This document shows positions 1 to 11,169 of a DNA stretch of 64,000 nt, piece by piece (within the stretch, counting starts at the first letter, position 1; every line of letters begins with the position of its first letter). Source of the stretch: Diphasiastrum complanatum (Eukaryota > Streptophyta > Lycopodiopsida > Lycopodiales > Lycopodiaceae); the NCBI GenBank assembly GCA_029204225.1, contig CM055100.1, forward strand, positions 34,993,645 to 35,057,644, in the 5' to 3' direction. A program made the position numbers and the translations under genes. Under the pieces are notes generated by a model. That model did no database searches and had not been told where the DNA came from. It was given only the letters and a program-made list of their open reading frames with translations.

Positions 1-660
1 GAGTGCAAAGCACATGCTGGCCCATGCCTCCCTTTCTAAAAGATTTTGGGCAAAGGCAATATCGAATACTGCCTATCTATAGAATCAATTCATTACAAAG
101 GCTCTCAACAACAAAACTCATCATGGGGTATAAACATGATCAAAACCTTCTCTCAAAAATATTCGAGTTTTTGGATGTATTGCATACTCTCAAATCCATG
201 TTGAGCTGAGAAAGAAGTTAGATAATATTAGCAAAAAATCGATTTTCATAGGACACTCTTCCGACCACAAAATATACAAGCTCTACAATCCACTTTCACA
301 AAAGTCTTTTGTAAGTAGAGATGTAATCTTTGTTGAAGATCAATTCTATGACCTTAAGGATAAGGCTACAGCCAACATTTCCACTTCGGATCTCAAGGTC
401 GACGATCCTAAAATCGATGTAAACTCAAACGATAATTCATTAACTCCTCAACAAATCGAATGACATCATAGGATCAAAAACCTTCCAAGGAGGTCAAATC
501 GACCTGTACAGCCTCCATCCAGATTTATGGATGATCCTTCTTGCTACTTTGTACAAGAGCCTAACACTGTTTCAAAGGCAATGTCAAATGAAAATATTGA
601 TCAATAAAAAGCTGTAATGGATAGAAAATATGATTCTCTAAATGGAGAATAACAAGTGGA
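1..660 (+). mobile_element. Ty1/copia pol fragment (end of integrase, start of RT), degenerate
   Basis: Plus-strand translation gives pieces of a copia polyprotein in order. First comes a stretch like the integrase catalytic-core end (NNKT near 110). Then come the integrase C-terminal pieces KKLDNISKKSIFIGHSSDHK (about 205-265) and YKLYNP...SFVSRDVIFVE (about 268-345), which match the copia KLD-K--KCIFIGYS / YRLYNP / SRDV-F-E signature. The stretch at about 480-600 resembles the integrase-RT linker. Stops (TGA near 463, TAA near 605) and frame changes show it is dead. It enters from the left edge, so its 5' part is outside the window. No LTR was recognised after it. Confidence 0.75.
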
Positions 661-779
661 CTATCCTGGAGTTGTATCAAGATTCTAGCTTTTGCATATA
701 GCTTTTGCTTAAGTTGATAGGATCTCTTGATTTTGAAGTTGTTGGAATTTTAAGAGTGTGTTTCCATATTAGGAACTTA

Positions 780-1060
780 AATTGAATGCATGGATAGTTG
801 GCGGACTATGGACGTCTGCCAACTAAGGAGGAGTACGACTTTGCCTTCAGGGAATCATACGAGGCATTAGTCGACAAACTAAAGAGCAAGGGTCATCCTC
901 CAAATGTAAGTACTAGTTTTTGTATTCATACTAATGTGGTTTGTATTCCAACGTGAATTTTATTTAATTTAATACGATCGAGCATTAGATATTAATGTAG
1001 TTTGTTTGCTTGTATTCATGCAGACTGGACGTCACGACGACAACGAGTAGATTAGGTCTA
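780..1060 (+). other. Short coding-like stretch of unknown origin
   Basis: Around 800-900 the plus strand reads a hydrophilic peptide containing RLPTKEEYDFAFRESYEALV, followed by a good splice-donor-like GTAAGT at about 905 and a CAG acceptor-like site near 1021. It looks like a relic exon. I do not recognise the family. The nearby possible CACTA end (1507-2045) makes a transposon origin possible, but nothing in the peptide proves it. Confidence 0.25.
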
Positions 1061-1324
1061 TAAGTTTTAGTTGATGCGGTTTTTAGTTGATGTTAGATCT
1101 AAAGATCTAGAGACTCATGCGAAATTAAAACACCAATTTTGTAATATATTGATTGATATTATGAATATACTATTATTGCAAATGATCGTGCTATATTGCC
1201 ATTGCTTTCATATGTGCAATGTTCTTTTTTCAAAAATTGCAATGTCGAATTTCGAGATATGGATTGACGTAATAACTAAGAATTCAAAACCATGTGCAAT
1301 GTTGGATTTCAAAACAAGAATCAA

Positions 1325-1330
<6 letters not shown>

Positions 1331-1350
<20 letters not shown>
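1331..1350. repeat. (TA)n microsatellite
   Basis: Uninterrupted TA dinucleotide tract inside AT-rich non-coding DNA. It makes an artefactual Tyr-Ile run in the plus-strand translation. Confidence 0.9.
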
Positions 1351-1355
<5 letters not shown>

Positions 1356-1506
1356 CTAAATGAAATTTATGATATGCATAAAGCAATGCAATAATTTAGG
1401 AATGAAAAGTACCTCATGCTTAGCTTGTTATTTGATCGAAATGTTGAATGCAACTCAAAAATATTATTTCAAAAACAATTCATGAACATCGCTTCTCCAA
1501 AAACAC

Positions 1507-2045
1507 CACTCCAAGAACAGCCCGATAAAAATGCGCGCACTATTTTTTACACATTTTTTATTTTTATTTAACCTAATTAGGGAATTCGCAATCTAACATC
1601 CAAACGCATCGGACACACGTCGTATAATTTTTTGATGATTCTATTTAACAGACGTCGGAATCCGACGTGTTTTTGGGACGTCGAAATCTGACATTCAGGT
1701 AGACGTCGAATCATCCATCGGACGATTTTCGGGAGCGTTCTATATCAATAGATGTCAAAATCTAACGTCTAATTTTGTCATCGGATTCCGACATCCACAT
1801 CGGATCAAAAGCGACATCTTTGGACGTCGGATTTTGACGTCCTCGTCAGACCCGGCCACCATCCACCATCCACCATCCACCAGGACTTGATGTTCAGGAT
1901 TCCAGCAAGTTAAGGATGTCGGACTCCGACGTGTTTTATAAATGTCGGATTTTGACGACCTTATTGCGACGTGTTTTTGCAATGTTTGTGATGAATTAAA
2001 AAAAACTCGCGATTTATGTTGCAAATCACGTCGGGTGTTGTAGTA
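1507..2045. mobile_element. Possible non-autonomous CACTA-type DNA transposon with palindromic subterminal repeats
   Basis: The right end reads CGGGTGTTGTAGTA, so on the other strand it starts TACTACAACACCCG, close to the CACTACAA-type terminus of En/Spm elements. A weakly matching left end, CACTCCAAGAACAGCCCG, starts at 1507. Between them lie at least five imperfect copies of a GTCGGA-TCCGAC palindrome (about 1652-1670, 1783-1797, 1827-1843, 1917-1935, 1944-1960) in both orientations. This resembles the subterminal repeat arrays of CACTA elements. No transposase was seen inside, and a matching 3-bp target duplication could not be confirmed, so both the class and the left boundary are uncertain. 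Confidence 0.4.
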
Positions 2046-2157
2046 TGAGCAGCAAGTTTAGCTGTTGGTTGCTATGGTGCTCAAGGTGTGTTGTCATTGG
2101 GATCCTATCCGGATTCGCAATGGACGTGGCGGGTAGGTAGGATCTTACTTGGTTGTT

Positions 2158-2740
2158 TCAGACAGACTTTCTAACACAATCAGGGCATTTGGCATGGTAC
2201 TTGGTTCTGACCATACAATCAACCATAAAGTGGCCTAGTTCACTGCAGATGAAGCATCTGTTGTTCATCGACCCTTGTTGAATCGCATAACCATCTTGGA
2301 TGTCTAAGATTTCTAGGTTTTCCTGATGGTGTTCGTGATAAGACACGGATTGTCCAGAGTTGGATGGTTGTTCTCCATATCGTTGTATGGAATTGGCTTG
2401 AATATGCTGATATGAAGGGCAAGCATTAACATGATTTGTAGCCCGGCAGTGTGGGCACCAGATATTTCATCGTCTATAAGGTACTTGTGCAGGTGGTATC
2501 TAACTAGACATATGGCTTTGGATAGACGTCAACGTGTCTCAAAACTCTTTAGTGAGTTTCTCCATTTGCAGTTGGTGTTGCTGGTTAAGCAACTCCATCT
2601 ACGAATTTCAGAGCTATTCTTGGGTATCCTCGTTCAGCTTCAATTTATGGATAGTAGCATGATGTGCTTTCTATTCCTTGGATTCGTCAACATTAGATAC
2701 TTCATCTTCCTCCTGGACGGCATCAGACATTGCTAACTTT
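2158..2740 (-). pseudogene. Degenerate Gag-like protein with two CCHC zinc knuckles
   Basis: Reading the minus strand from about 2732, a coding-like frame starts with an acidic stretch (MSDAVQEEDEV), then a Gln/Lys-rich segment likely to form a coiled coil. Two zinc knuckles follow: CPHCRATNHVNAC (about 2420-2460) and CFICSELGHFMVDC (about 2210-2252). The latter is followed by a further Cys pair (KCPDC). Several in-frame stops lie in the coiled-coil part. CCHC pairs of this kind are typical of retrotransposon Gag, most likely gypsy-like here, but no protease or RT follows downstream. The ORF with the second knuckle ends at 2158. Confidence 0.5.
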
Positions 2741-3589
2741 TAGCTCGTATATTTGTCATTGGATCTAATCTCATGCCTAATCCATCTTGGAAGTTTGACT
2801 AAGAACTAGATGATTAGGTGGGCTGCTCTTGTACTTGACCTTTCAAAGGTTTAAAATAGAAGTCATAGTCATGTTATATTTGAAGGCAAGATCTAGGGCT
2901 TACATATTAAGGGTCACACTTAGATCTTGAGGCATCGCCATTTTGATCTTGGAGTTATCCCTAATCCTTTAGGATACTGTCCTTGACTCTAGGACCATGC
3001 CCTTGGAGACTCTGAATCTAAGCATAGAGTTGATCCAATGTGAATCATGTTGCAATAATGCAACTATGTCCTTACGAGACTGTATGATTTATAGTGGCCA
3101 AGGCTAGGCCCTTAACAACTCATAGTCGAAAAAAAGACGAGTGTAAGCAATCATTTTAGTATGCTCGTAAAAATCCTCACGGTCCATCATAGCAGTGTAG
3201 AATCGTGGAATATTGGTGTTTTCTCTTCTTCTTCTTTTTCAGTTTTCCGTGCTATGTGGGGAGCAAGTCATACACGCTGCTTTGTTTGGTAACCGGTGGT
3301 ATTTCACCGACCATTAGGTCTAGGCATTTCGCTAGGCATATCCAACGGCAGGTGTGACTAGTGTGACGCTTAACCAAGTTGGTATATTTCAATCACGGAT
3401 GGTGGACGACCTGCTCTGGTGTTTTACAGAGGTCGGGTCCAGTTGACACACTTCATAAATGACCAAAACGGATATAACACTTTTTGAACTTGATGTTCTA
3501 TTGTTGTTTAGCTAACATGACTAACTTAACAACCGTAAAGCAAACAACTCGTGAAACGCATTAATTCAATACTATTCCTGGCTACAATC
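2741..3589. other. No gene recognised; probable retroelement flank
   Basis: The minus strand gives short coding-like pieces with stops that could continue the Gag-like region upstream. The stretch 3240-3480 is GC-richer than its surroundings and has no recognisable motif. No LTR pair was found. Confidence 0.4.
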
Positions 3590-4700
3590 TTCTTGGCTTC
3601 AATTAGTATGTCGAGAGGCAACCTTTAAGCTCAAATTTCTAACCATACTATTGTAATGCATGTACAATACTACTCTCATGTTTAAGTGTCCTAATCTTTG
3701 ATGCCATAATTGGTGGGCATTTGAATTACTCACATCTGCAGCAAGTGCATGATCATGACTCAAGATATACAAATTACCTTATCTGTTTGCAAAGAGGATT
3801 TCATTAGAAACTTCATCCACAATAGTACAAAGTTGAACAAAGCTCTATGGTCTTGATCTGTAGTCTTGTTTATAGACAGTAAATTCTTTCTTAATTTGGG
3901 TACATAAATTACACCATCAAGTACTCTGAAAATTGATGACGAATCGATCCATGGTCTTCGATCTTGTGAGAGCTTGAGCCACCAAAGTAGATATATATCT
4001 TCGAATTTGATACTATGAGTTGTTCAAAAAGGAAATTGCATGGCGTCATGTGCTGAGAAGCACCTTAATCGATATATCATTGTTGGGTCACTCTAATTCA
4101 TTGATCTTGTACCATCAACACCATTGGATCCTTGTGGGAGTTTTGACAAAATCAGAACTTCCTTCATGTTGTTGCTACATCTTCTTCTTTGCTTCGTTGT
4201 GCTTGAGAAATCGATAATCCTTGTTGTGGTTAGTTATCTTGTAGTACTTGCAAAATATTTTGGTCTTCAATTTTTGTTGTTGTCGATCATGATGTTGTTG
4301 TTGCTAGTTCTTTTGCTCAACTTTAGTCTTCTTGTCCTTTGGATTCTTCTTGCTCTGGGACTGTTGGCTATTCAAATACAAGGCGACTGTTTTGGTATTC
4401 GATGTCGATAAGCACTTCCTTCTTACTTCTTCCTGTAGTAAACTTGTTGTTAGCTTGTGCAAAGACAACTCAGCAGTATTGCTTAAGAGCAATACTAGAT
4501 TGTCGTAACAAGGTGGAAGACTAGATAGAAGAGACATAGTAGCATCTTCATTCATTGGCGAACCTACTACAGCTAGCTGATTAAGCGGTTGTTTGAAATC
4601 ATTCAAATGTTCATTGACTGAAGTTTCTTGTTGCCAAAAAGGAAGGTGGTTGGCTACGAACTTCCCTAAAGGAAGGTGGCTGGCTACCAACTCCCTAAAG
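3590..4700 (-). mobile_element. Degenerate Ty1/copia element: Gag, protease, pre-integrase pieces
   Basis: The longest open part (4304-4690) is a copia Gag of the UBN2 type: LNQLAVVGSPMNED, LLSSLPPCYDNLV and LHKLTTSLLQEEVRRK occur in the expected order. Downstream on the minus strand come a Lys/Gln-rich linker, protease-end-like pieces (VIYVPKLRKNLLSI, about 3900) and a trace of the pre-integrase GHL region (about 3620-3680). Frameshifts and stops are frequent. The Gag lacks its N-terminal third. No LTRs were identified. Confidence 0.75.
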
Positions 4701-4799
4701 TCATATAGTATGGGTGGGGGCCTTAGTCCACTAGGAGCCTTGGAGATGCAAATGCAAGCAAGATTCCCACTAAACTCTATCCATTAGAGAAACTTAGAG

Positions 4800-5640
4800 C
4801 CCGACGAGGGCCTTTGGAAAAAGATGTCTTTTTATTTTTTTTCTTATTTTCGTAGCCATGTGGACCAATAGAAACCTTGATATCAGGCTTCTACATTACG
4901 TAGCATTTCAGATACAAATAAAATAAAATAAAACTTAAATGTATTATTGTTTCATCAGGCAGCATGTGGAAATGCTATTGGATGTTGAGGCCTGCCCTTC
5001 CAGCTCATCACTGACGGAAGAGGCCCAAAAATATTGAAAATGAATATGACAGATGGTTGAAATGAGAAAATCAATGTAGCATTAATGTAAAATCATTTTC
5101 AAATCATGGTTTATAGGGTTAACTAGAGCTAACTTGTAGTGCCAAATAGTTCGGTGTTTCAAATTTTTGCCTAGACATATTTTCGTATACATGGCTTTTT
5201 GCCTACACATACTTTTAGATTCATAGTTCAGTGTTTCAAATTTTTGCCTGCACATAACAAATGGTGCCATCAAGGAAGCCGTGCTCCTCAATTGACTATG
5301 TGCTTCTCTTCAATGAGAAAAATGACAATGGATTATGGGTGCCAAAAAAATATTCAAAAAACTCTTGGGTTCTCATGCATCAATTATCAAAAGGAACATT
5401 TCGAAAAAAGCAAAAAGACAAAACTATCATTTCTATCTTATTGGAAGGCTAGAAATTTGGATTTTAGAAGATCACCAGGAGGAAAATCTATTTTTGAAAT
5501 TTTAGTCCAACATGCATATATGCATTCAAAGATAAATGTGTAAGGATTCAATCGTCAGGATCACAAAAAAAAAAAAAATTAACTGTGAGTATTGATGTAT
5601 TACGATACTTTGATTTTTGTCATTCATTATCATCTATTAC
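4800..5640. other. No gene recognised
   Basis: AT-rich sequence with short chance ORFs only. A near-duplicate phrase about losing the reading CCTACACATA / CCTGCACATA occurs around 5165-5260, a small local duplication. Nothing else stands out. Confidence 0.4.
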
Positions 5641-5674
5641 TAAACTTGCCAATCTAATCATTTTTCTCTTGCAG

Positions 5675-6660
5675 ATTTATATCCATCCAATATAAATGAA
5701 TGGGAGCCAAGTGGATCTCTTGCAGGTGTGTTAGATGTAGTACACACTGATATTGGACAGTTGCAATATAGAGGTAGAACTGCAAAAGATCTTGTTGATT
5801 GTGGTCTTTTTTTATGAATCTATGTACATTTCTGATATAAAAGAAATTTTGACAATAGTCCCAATTCCATTACCTAGTTTTGGAAGAGATGAATGGTTTG
5901 CTCTAGATGTTGCAGTTTCAGAGTCATTTCGTTGCAAGCTATATAATGATGTAAGAAATTCATTAAAAATAAGCACGGGATAAAAAACAGTCTGATTAAG
6001 TTGGTATATTTCTTTGAATATATTTGTGGATTTTTTTTCAAGTGCCGATGTACGCAACACTCCAGCAATGTTTGTATGCAAAAGTTTATCAGATGGTTTA
6101 TTATCTGAACTTATGGATGAAGGCTGGGACAAAAAATTAGATGGAGAAATAGAATACAGAATTAAAATGTCTTCCATGTGCTTTCATTATCAAATAGGAA
6201 AACAAATGGTGAGCTTATGTTTCCATTATCAAAGATGGAAAAAAAAGAAAAAGTAAATGGGTGCCAGTCGATCAAGACTCGGAAGCCAGTGGACATTTTA
6301 AACGTGAAATAATATACAATGATGCACTTTTGACGTGTTGAGGTGGAAGAAGATTGGGGCCTAAATTACATCAAGCATAGACTATTGCTCCTACAAGATA
6401 ATATACCTTCGGACTTTAGACAAATGGTAAGCTCGTAAGTAACTGTAAACACTCTATTCTTTATGTATAGCTTCTTTCAAAATTGCTCGTATAATCTTTA
6501 TACTAAATGTAACATAATTTGTGTTAAATTTATACAGGTACGTAAAAGACATGAGCTCTAGATCAAATGCAGAGATATTGGTGAAACTATCCAACTAACG
6601 GAAGAACACTGAGATTTACTATCAGAAAATACATGTTCGTCATCTTTATTGAAGATAAAA
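5675..6660 (+). pseudogene. Relic of a multi-exon plant gene, family not recognised
   Basis: Three exon-like blocks have good splice borders. The first, 5675-5948, follows TTCTCTTGCAG and ends GAT|GTAAGA; its peptide includes NEWEPSGSLAGVLDVVHTDI and, after a frameshift at about 5815, ILTIVPIPLPSFGRDEWFAL. The second, 6043-6426, follows a T-rich tract ending CAAG and ends ATG|GTAAGC; it includes VRNTPAMFVCKSLSDGLLSE. The third, 6538 to about 6660, follows ATACAG and includes CRDIGETIQLTEEH. In-frame stops (near 6340, 6558, 6609) and the frameshift make it a pseudogene. The peptide style suggests a conserved single-copy gene rather than a transposon. The pattern hints at a large chromatin or SMC-hinge-type protein, but that is a guess. 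Confidence 0.4.
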
Positions 6661-6829
6661 ATAAGAATCTTGTTTATTTTATCAATCTAGAAAATTGCAA
6701 TCCAATATTGTACAAAATGGACACAACTTGATTGTAAGAATCTATATTGATATCAATAAAAATCTCATAAATGGGTTGTTTACATGTAAAATTGTATCTC
6801 CTTTTTTGGATGGTAATATATACACGTAT

Positions 6830-7900
6830 ACCTTTGAAATCCTATTCAGTAAGTTTATCTTTATTTTCTATATCAGTATTAGGAGCTGTCAAGACAACAA
6901 TCTCATGTCCTGTAATTTCACCTTCCACTGTATTAGGAAGGACTTCTATGCCTCTTTGATTGTATATAATAAGATCTACATCCTGAGTAACTTGAAAGGC
7001 TGTTAAGGCATGAGCAGCATCTCTGGCACAAAACTTACATCTTTCTGTACAAAAGTTTTAATGTCAATAGATAGATTGTTGGAATTGTTATAAGCTAGAC
7101 ATTCTTCCTTCAAGCTATACACTTCATTGATATGAGCTAGATTACTAACTATTTTCTGCATACCTTGGTCTAACACGTCTGTTTCTTTAAAAGATGAAAT
7201 GGTCATGGGATTGGAAATTTTTTTATACTTACATGTGCAAATGCTTCCTTTATCATCTTAAACATTGTTGCATATGCTTCTGTACTGATACTAGAAAAAT
7301 CACATGCCCCTTGAACCAATGTAGTGTCCAATATTTTTCCAACTTCATTCATAATGCTATCAGTAACTGAAGCCTTAATCTTTTTCATTTTGTTAGTGTT
7401 TAACATTGATTTCATAGATTTAGAAGTTAAAATAGAATCTAGTGAGTTTCCAATGGAAATCTCATTGGCCAAATGGTCTTCAACAACCAATGTTGATCTG
7501 CATTGCAAATATAATATTCATATAAAAGTCAATAGATATAAGACACTCATAGTATTCAGAACAACATAATAAACAAATAAACTATATTAAACCAAATAAG
7601 CTATAACTTACTTGAATGCACGGATCCTTCTTTTTCGATAACTTCCTCTGGATGATAGATCACATATATTCTTAGTAACCAGTCTTTTTCTCATGTCATG
7701 ACACACAGATTATTAATTGAGTCATCGAATGAAAATTCGGACGTTACAATGAATATGGATCAATAGGATACAATGTTCTACATGCTTTAGCTTTTCCTTC
7801 CTGTATCGGATCATATCAGAAGTTGACAATCGGGGTTGTTGTGAATTGCTTGTCCTGAGCAGAGCATATTCTGGTGACAGATCCACATGAAAATGATAAA
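6830..7900 (-). pseudogene. Multi-exon gene relic (copy A of an unidentified family with a VQGACD motif)
   Basis: On the minus strand, exon-like blocks have convincing splice sites. Block 1, about 7900-7613, ends GCATTCAA|GTAAGT. Block 2 is 7497-7233, after TGCAG, ending CAT|GTAAGT; it is fully open and contains TTLVQGACDFSSISTEAY. Block 3 is about 7190-7039, ending GAT|GTAAGT (CLAYNNSNNLSIDIKTFV). Block 4 runs from 6999 to about 6870, after TTAACAG (IEVLPNTVEGEITGHEIVVL). Block 1 and the end of block 4 have stops. A homologous block with the same donor position lies at 17660-17780 (copy B). The family is not recognised. It could be a partial gene rather than fully dead, because blocks 2-4 are mostly open. 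Confidence 0.4.
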
Positions 7901-7949
7901 GCTTTGTCATCAGTACAATAGTCTAGTAGCAAACAACACAATGACAATA

Positions 7950-9047
7950 ACAGAGTTAGAGATGGCGCTAAACACCTTGGAGATAGAGATAGTGTAGGGT
8001 TTGTTTCTAAAATGTCACTCTTAATTCAAATTTTTGAGTGTTCCCAACTACTAGGAGGGAATATTTCGACATTTTAAAAATTACACTTTAATTGTGGTTA
8101 AGCACCAATGACGTTTGATGTGACTAAAATAAGGTAGATTCATTTTCTTGGAAAGTAGTGTAGGCAGATGCATAAAGAAGTTAGAAAATGATATTTTAAT
8201 TACTTTATTGTCGTTTTTCTCTTTCCTACATGGCATTTCTTATAGGGCCCTCTTTGGGCCCATATTTTCTCTAATGCCCCATTTCCATAATCAAAAGATG
8301 AAAAAAACTTACACCACATTCAAACTCAACCAATCTCAAACACATTCCATCTCTCTCTTTTTTCTCGCTCTTCTCTCTCTCCTCTCTCTTCTAACAAAGG
8401 CTCCACACCCTCTTACTCTATCTCTCTCCTCAAGCAAAACTTAACTAACTAAACTTAGAAGCAAAACACATCTGCTAACTAATAGCTAAATTAGCAATGA
8501 CTTAAGAAAATAGCATGGAACACAAAGTTAATCTAAAGTAGCCAAACACAAAGCAAGCACATGTGGACCCAAAATGACAGAGCTTTGCTCTCTTGTATTA
8601 AGCCTAAAAATTTACAAAGAGGAGGTTTCTTCTTATAGAAACTTTGTGGGTCCTCCTTATATTTTTTTTATGGGACAAGACATTTCAAGTCTCAAAATAC
8701 AATGCAAGTCCCTTTTTGGAAACTTAACTTTGACTTTTACATAACTTTTTATGTAAGATGCCATAGGGCCATTAATTTAACAAAGTTGATTTTTTACAAA
8801 GGCTTTTCCCTACAAGGTTCCCCTTTTTCCAACTACCTTGGGCTCCATTGAAATGCCCCTTAGGCCTTGTGTTTCAACCCCCACAATCGGTTGCCAATCC
8901 CATGGCAATTTTATTTAAAAAAGGACTCTTGATGTTCAGCCTCCAACTCGTGTTGTTTACGAAGTTCTTGGATGAGTTTTTCATAGCCATCCATTGCTTG
9001 GGCCCGTAAGGTGGTCTCATATTTGAGTGGTCCGAAGACATGTGAAC
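7950..9047. other. No gene recognised; pyrimidine-rich stretch at 8340-8430
   Basis: Non-coding sequence. The ORF at 8148-8444 is Ser/Leu-rich only because of CTCTCT-type low complexity at 8340-8430. No LTR, tRNA or conserved peptide was seen. Confidence 0.4.
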
Positions 9048-9680
9048 TGTTAGAATTTTAGATCCAAAACATCACAAATGGATCAATAGGACCTTGACTA
9101 AATTTGGGTGCACATTTAAATTCATCTACAAGCTAGAAATCATGCATCTACCATGCTAGAACTTGGAAATACATGAAGATATGATTAAATTCACTAAGAT
9201 ATGATATAATATTGTCCATGTCCATATAACAGCAGCAACACACTATCTTTCACACGTGTGGATCCAACTACAACAAGAATATTCATTTCTATACACTAGA
9301 ACTCAAGATATCATGAGAAATGTGAAAGAGATGGACATAGAATCAAAAGAGAAAACTTCTCCATACAAAATGAGAAAATAAAGATGATCTCTCCATGATG
9401 GTACAACTATTTATAGCATCCATAACTTGGCCTTTTGCCCTGAAATATCAACTTCTAGGTACTTCACCAAAAGTCTAGTTTAACTTGACTAGATGCATTG
9501 TATCCACATTAGCCAATTAGATTAGGTCTAAATCTTAGCCACTTATATACTTGTTATAAATAACAAAATAAACTATTTTTAGACCTTATTGACATTAAGA
9601 AATGTATCTTCAAAATGAAATTTCACTTTGGCCTCCAAATTGCCAAATTAGTCCAACGAAACTAGTTGACATTGTTCACA
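9048..9680 (-). repeat. 3' LTR of a minus-strand Gag-type LTR element
   Basis: The plus-strand copy begins TGTTAG at 9048 and ends TTCACA at 9680. Read on the minus strand, the LTR therefore starts TGTGAACAATGTCAAC and ends CTAACA. It directly follows a polypurine tract (GAAGAAGAGGGAG, 9681-9693 on the minus strand), the right arrangement for a 3' LTR. A TATA-like GCTATAAATAG occurs on the minus strand near 9410. It contains the TTTCACACGTGTG G-box palindrome half at 9248-9260, shared with the LTRs at 11077 and 16002, although the rest of the LTR is clearly different. Confidence 0.7.
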
Positions 9681-10430
9681 CTCCCTCTTCTTCACCTAGT
9701 TTTACCACACAACTTTGATCCATCTTAAGAATGATCTCCATCCTAAGAATAGACCTCCTTTCTATGGTTTTATAATAGCTTTCATAATTAATATAGATTA
9801 TAGTGTTCATATTGGATGCTTCACTATTTCTTACATCAATTTTACATATCAAGTTGAAAAACCAACATAGAAGGTAACATAGAATCATAATGAATGAATT
9901 CTTCCATGCTTCCACTTTTGATATCTCTGGAAACTAACAACAACAAAGCAATAAATGTGAGTGATATCCATTTGCCTGCATGGATCCTCCATATTTGTCC
10001 TTCCTTATGTATCCTCCATGAAACTCCGTGAATGAGCATCCATTGCCATCTTGCCACAAGATATCATCATCACTTGATGACTTGACCATGAATGAGTGAC
10101 ATAATGAGCCTCCTCTATCTTCATTTCCATCATTAAAACTAGCCAAGAATGCTAGTACAACTCCAACATCAAATGAGGCAAAAAAAATGTAACTAGTTTC
10201 ACCATATCTTGACAATTTGCACACATTCACATGAAATTGCTCAAACATGTGATAGAACAAGTAAAATAAACTTGAAAAACACTTCCTTGCTGCTCCTTTG
10301 ACCTTACTTGAGTCTTCAAACACCTAAAAAAATAGATCCAATGTGCCTCTACCACTTGACTTCTGGCCAAGTTGACAATGACTTTCTCATTGTTTGAATT
10401 GTCTGAAGGACCGCCCATGCCATGCATACC
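9681..10430 (-). pseudogene. Truncated internal region of a TR-GAG-like element, homologous to the tail of the 12896-15988 ORF
   Basis: The minus-strand translation matches the last ~270 residues of the 1030-residue ORF at 12896-15988, but with frameshifts. SSKVKGAARKCF pairs with SSKVFGAARKCL, CKIDVRNSEAS is identical in both, and RRSILRMEIILKMDQSCVVK pairs with KRSILMMEIILKLEQSSVVK. DNA similarity can be followed to about 10405-10430, then stops, so the 5' part of the element is lost. Its 3' LTR is at 9048-9680. The tail region is therefore a family feature, not a one-off insertion. Confidence 0.7.
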
Positions 10431-10779
10431 ATGTTGTTTGTGGTGAGTTGATAGGCCAAAAGGCTAAAGCTATTATTACACAATCATGAATTGCATCTAT
10501 TCACTTGCACTTTAACCAATCGCTATTAGTCACCTAGGCAAATATCAATCGACTCTCATGCACTGTAATCAATCACCACTAGTTATCTAAGCAAAAATTA
10601 AATTTGTAGCCATGGTACACCCTTTAGGGTTAACAACATAGTGGTGTCAAATTTTTGACTTCTTTCAATGGGTCAACAAGGGGGCCAATCACAAGTGGAA
10701 ACCTAATTAGTCCCAAATATAGCATTAGAAAAAAAAATTGAAATAAGTAACGATAGAAAAGTAAAGTTTATTGAAGCAA

Positions 10780-11071
10780 CTGACTATGTAATGTGTGATG
10801 TAATCAAGGCCTTGTGCTTTTGGTACGGGATCAACAAAATCCACACAAGTGTGTTGGATGACATGCTTTTTTGTACTTGTTAATGTATTTTTTCTAAGAA
10901 TTTTAATCATATTGTCTAATGTTTTTCACACATCAACCGTTTGTAATCTAGTTGTACCTCTCATCTCAAAATCCCAAGTTGCAACAATGATATCCTTCCA
11001 AACTGAGTGTTCAATATTTGATGCTTTACTTGAATAGTTCGACAAAAATCTTCGTGCTTTTGTTTCTCCTA
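10780..11071 (-). pseudogene. Exon remnant of an unidentified gene, cut by the LTR element at 11077
   Basis: Directly left of the target duplication, the minus strand reads an almost fully open frame: GETKARRFLSNYSSKASN, then SVWKDIIVATWDFEMRGTT, one TGA stop near 10935, then CVDFVDPVPKAQGLDYITHY. When one TGCTT duplication is removed, the frame continues without a break into the ORF at 16654-16853 on the other side of the element (GKTGNLPCKPSI|GETKARR). The element thus split one exon. The family is not recognised. The internal TGA suggests the gene was already, or has since become, a pseudogene. Confidence 0.45.
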
Positions 11072-11076
11072 TGCTT
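11072..11076. repeat. Left target-site duplication TGCTT
   Basis: TGCTT lies immediately before the left LTR and again immediately after the right LTR (16649-16653). A perfect 5-bp duplication is the usual mark of LTR-retrotransposon integration. Confidence 0.95.
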
Positions 11077-11153
11077 TGTGAAAATTGTCAACATTTCCTT
11101 GTCTAGTTTTAGGCCAAAATTGCTAAAAATGGCACATAGTTTAGGATCTGACT

Positions 11154-11169
11154 TTTCACACGTGTGAAA
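11154..11169. promoter_or_regulatory. 16-bp G-box palindrome in the LTR
   Basis: TTTCACACGTGTGAAA is its own reverse complement and has a CACGTG core, the binding core of plant bZIP and bHLH factors. It sits about 180 bp upstream of the LTR TATA box, so it may drive transcription of the element. The same palindrome is at 16079-16094, a near copy lies in the other LTR family (9248-9260), and TCACACGTGTGA lies at 31996-32007. Confidence 0.5.
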
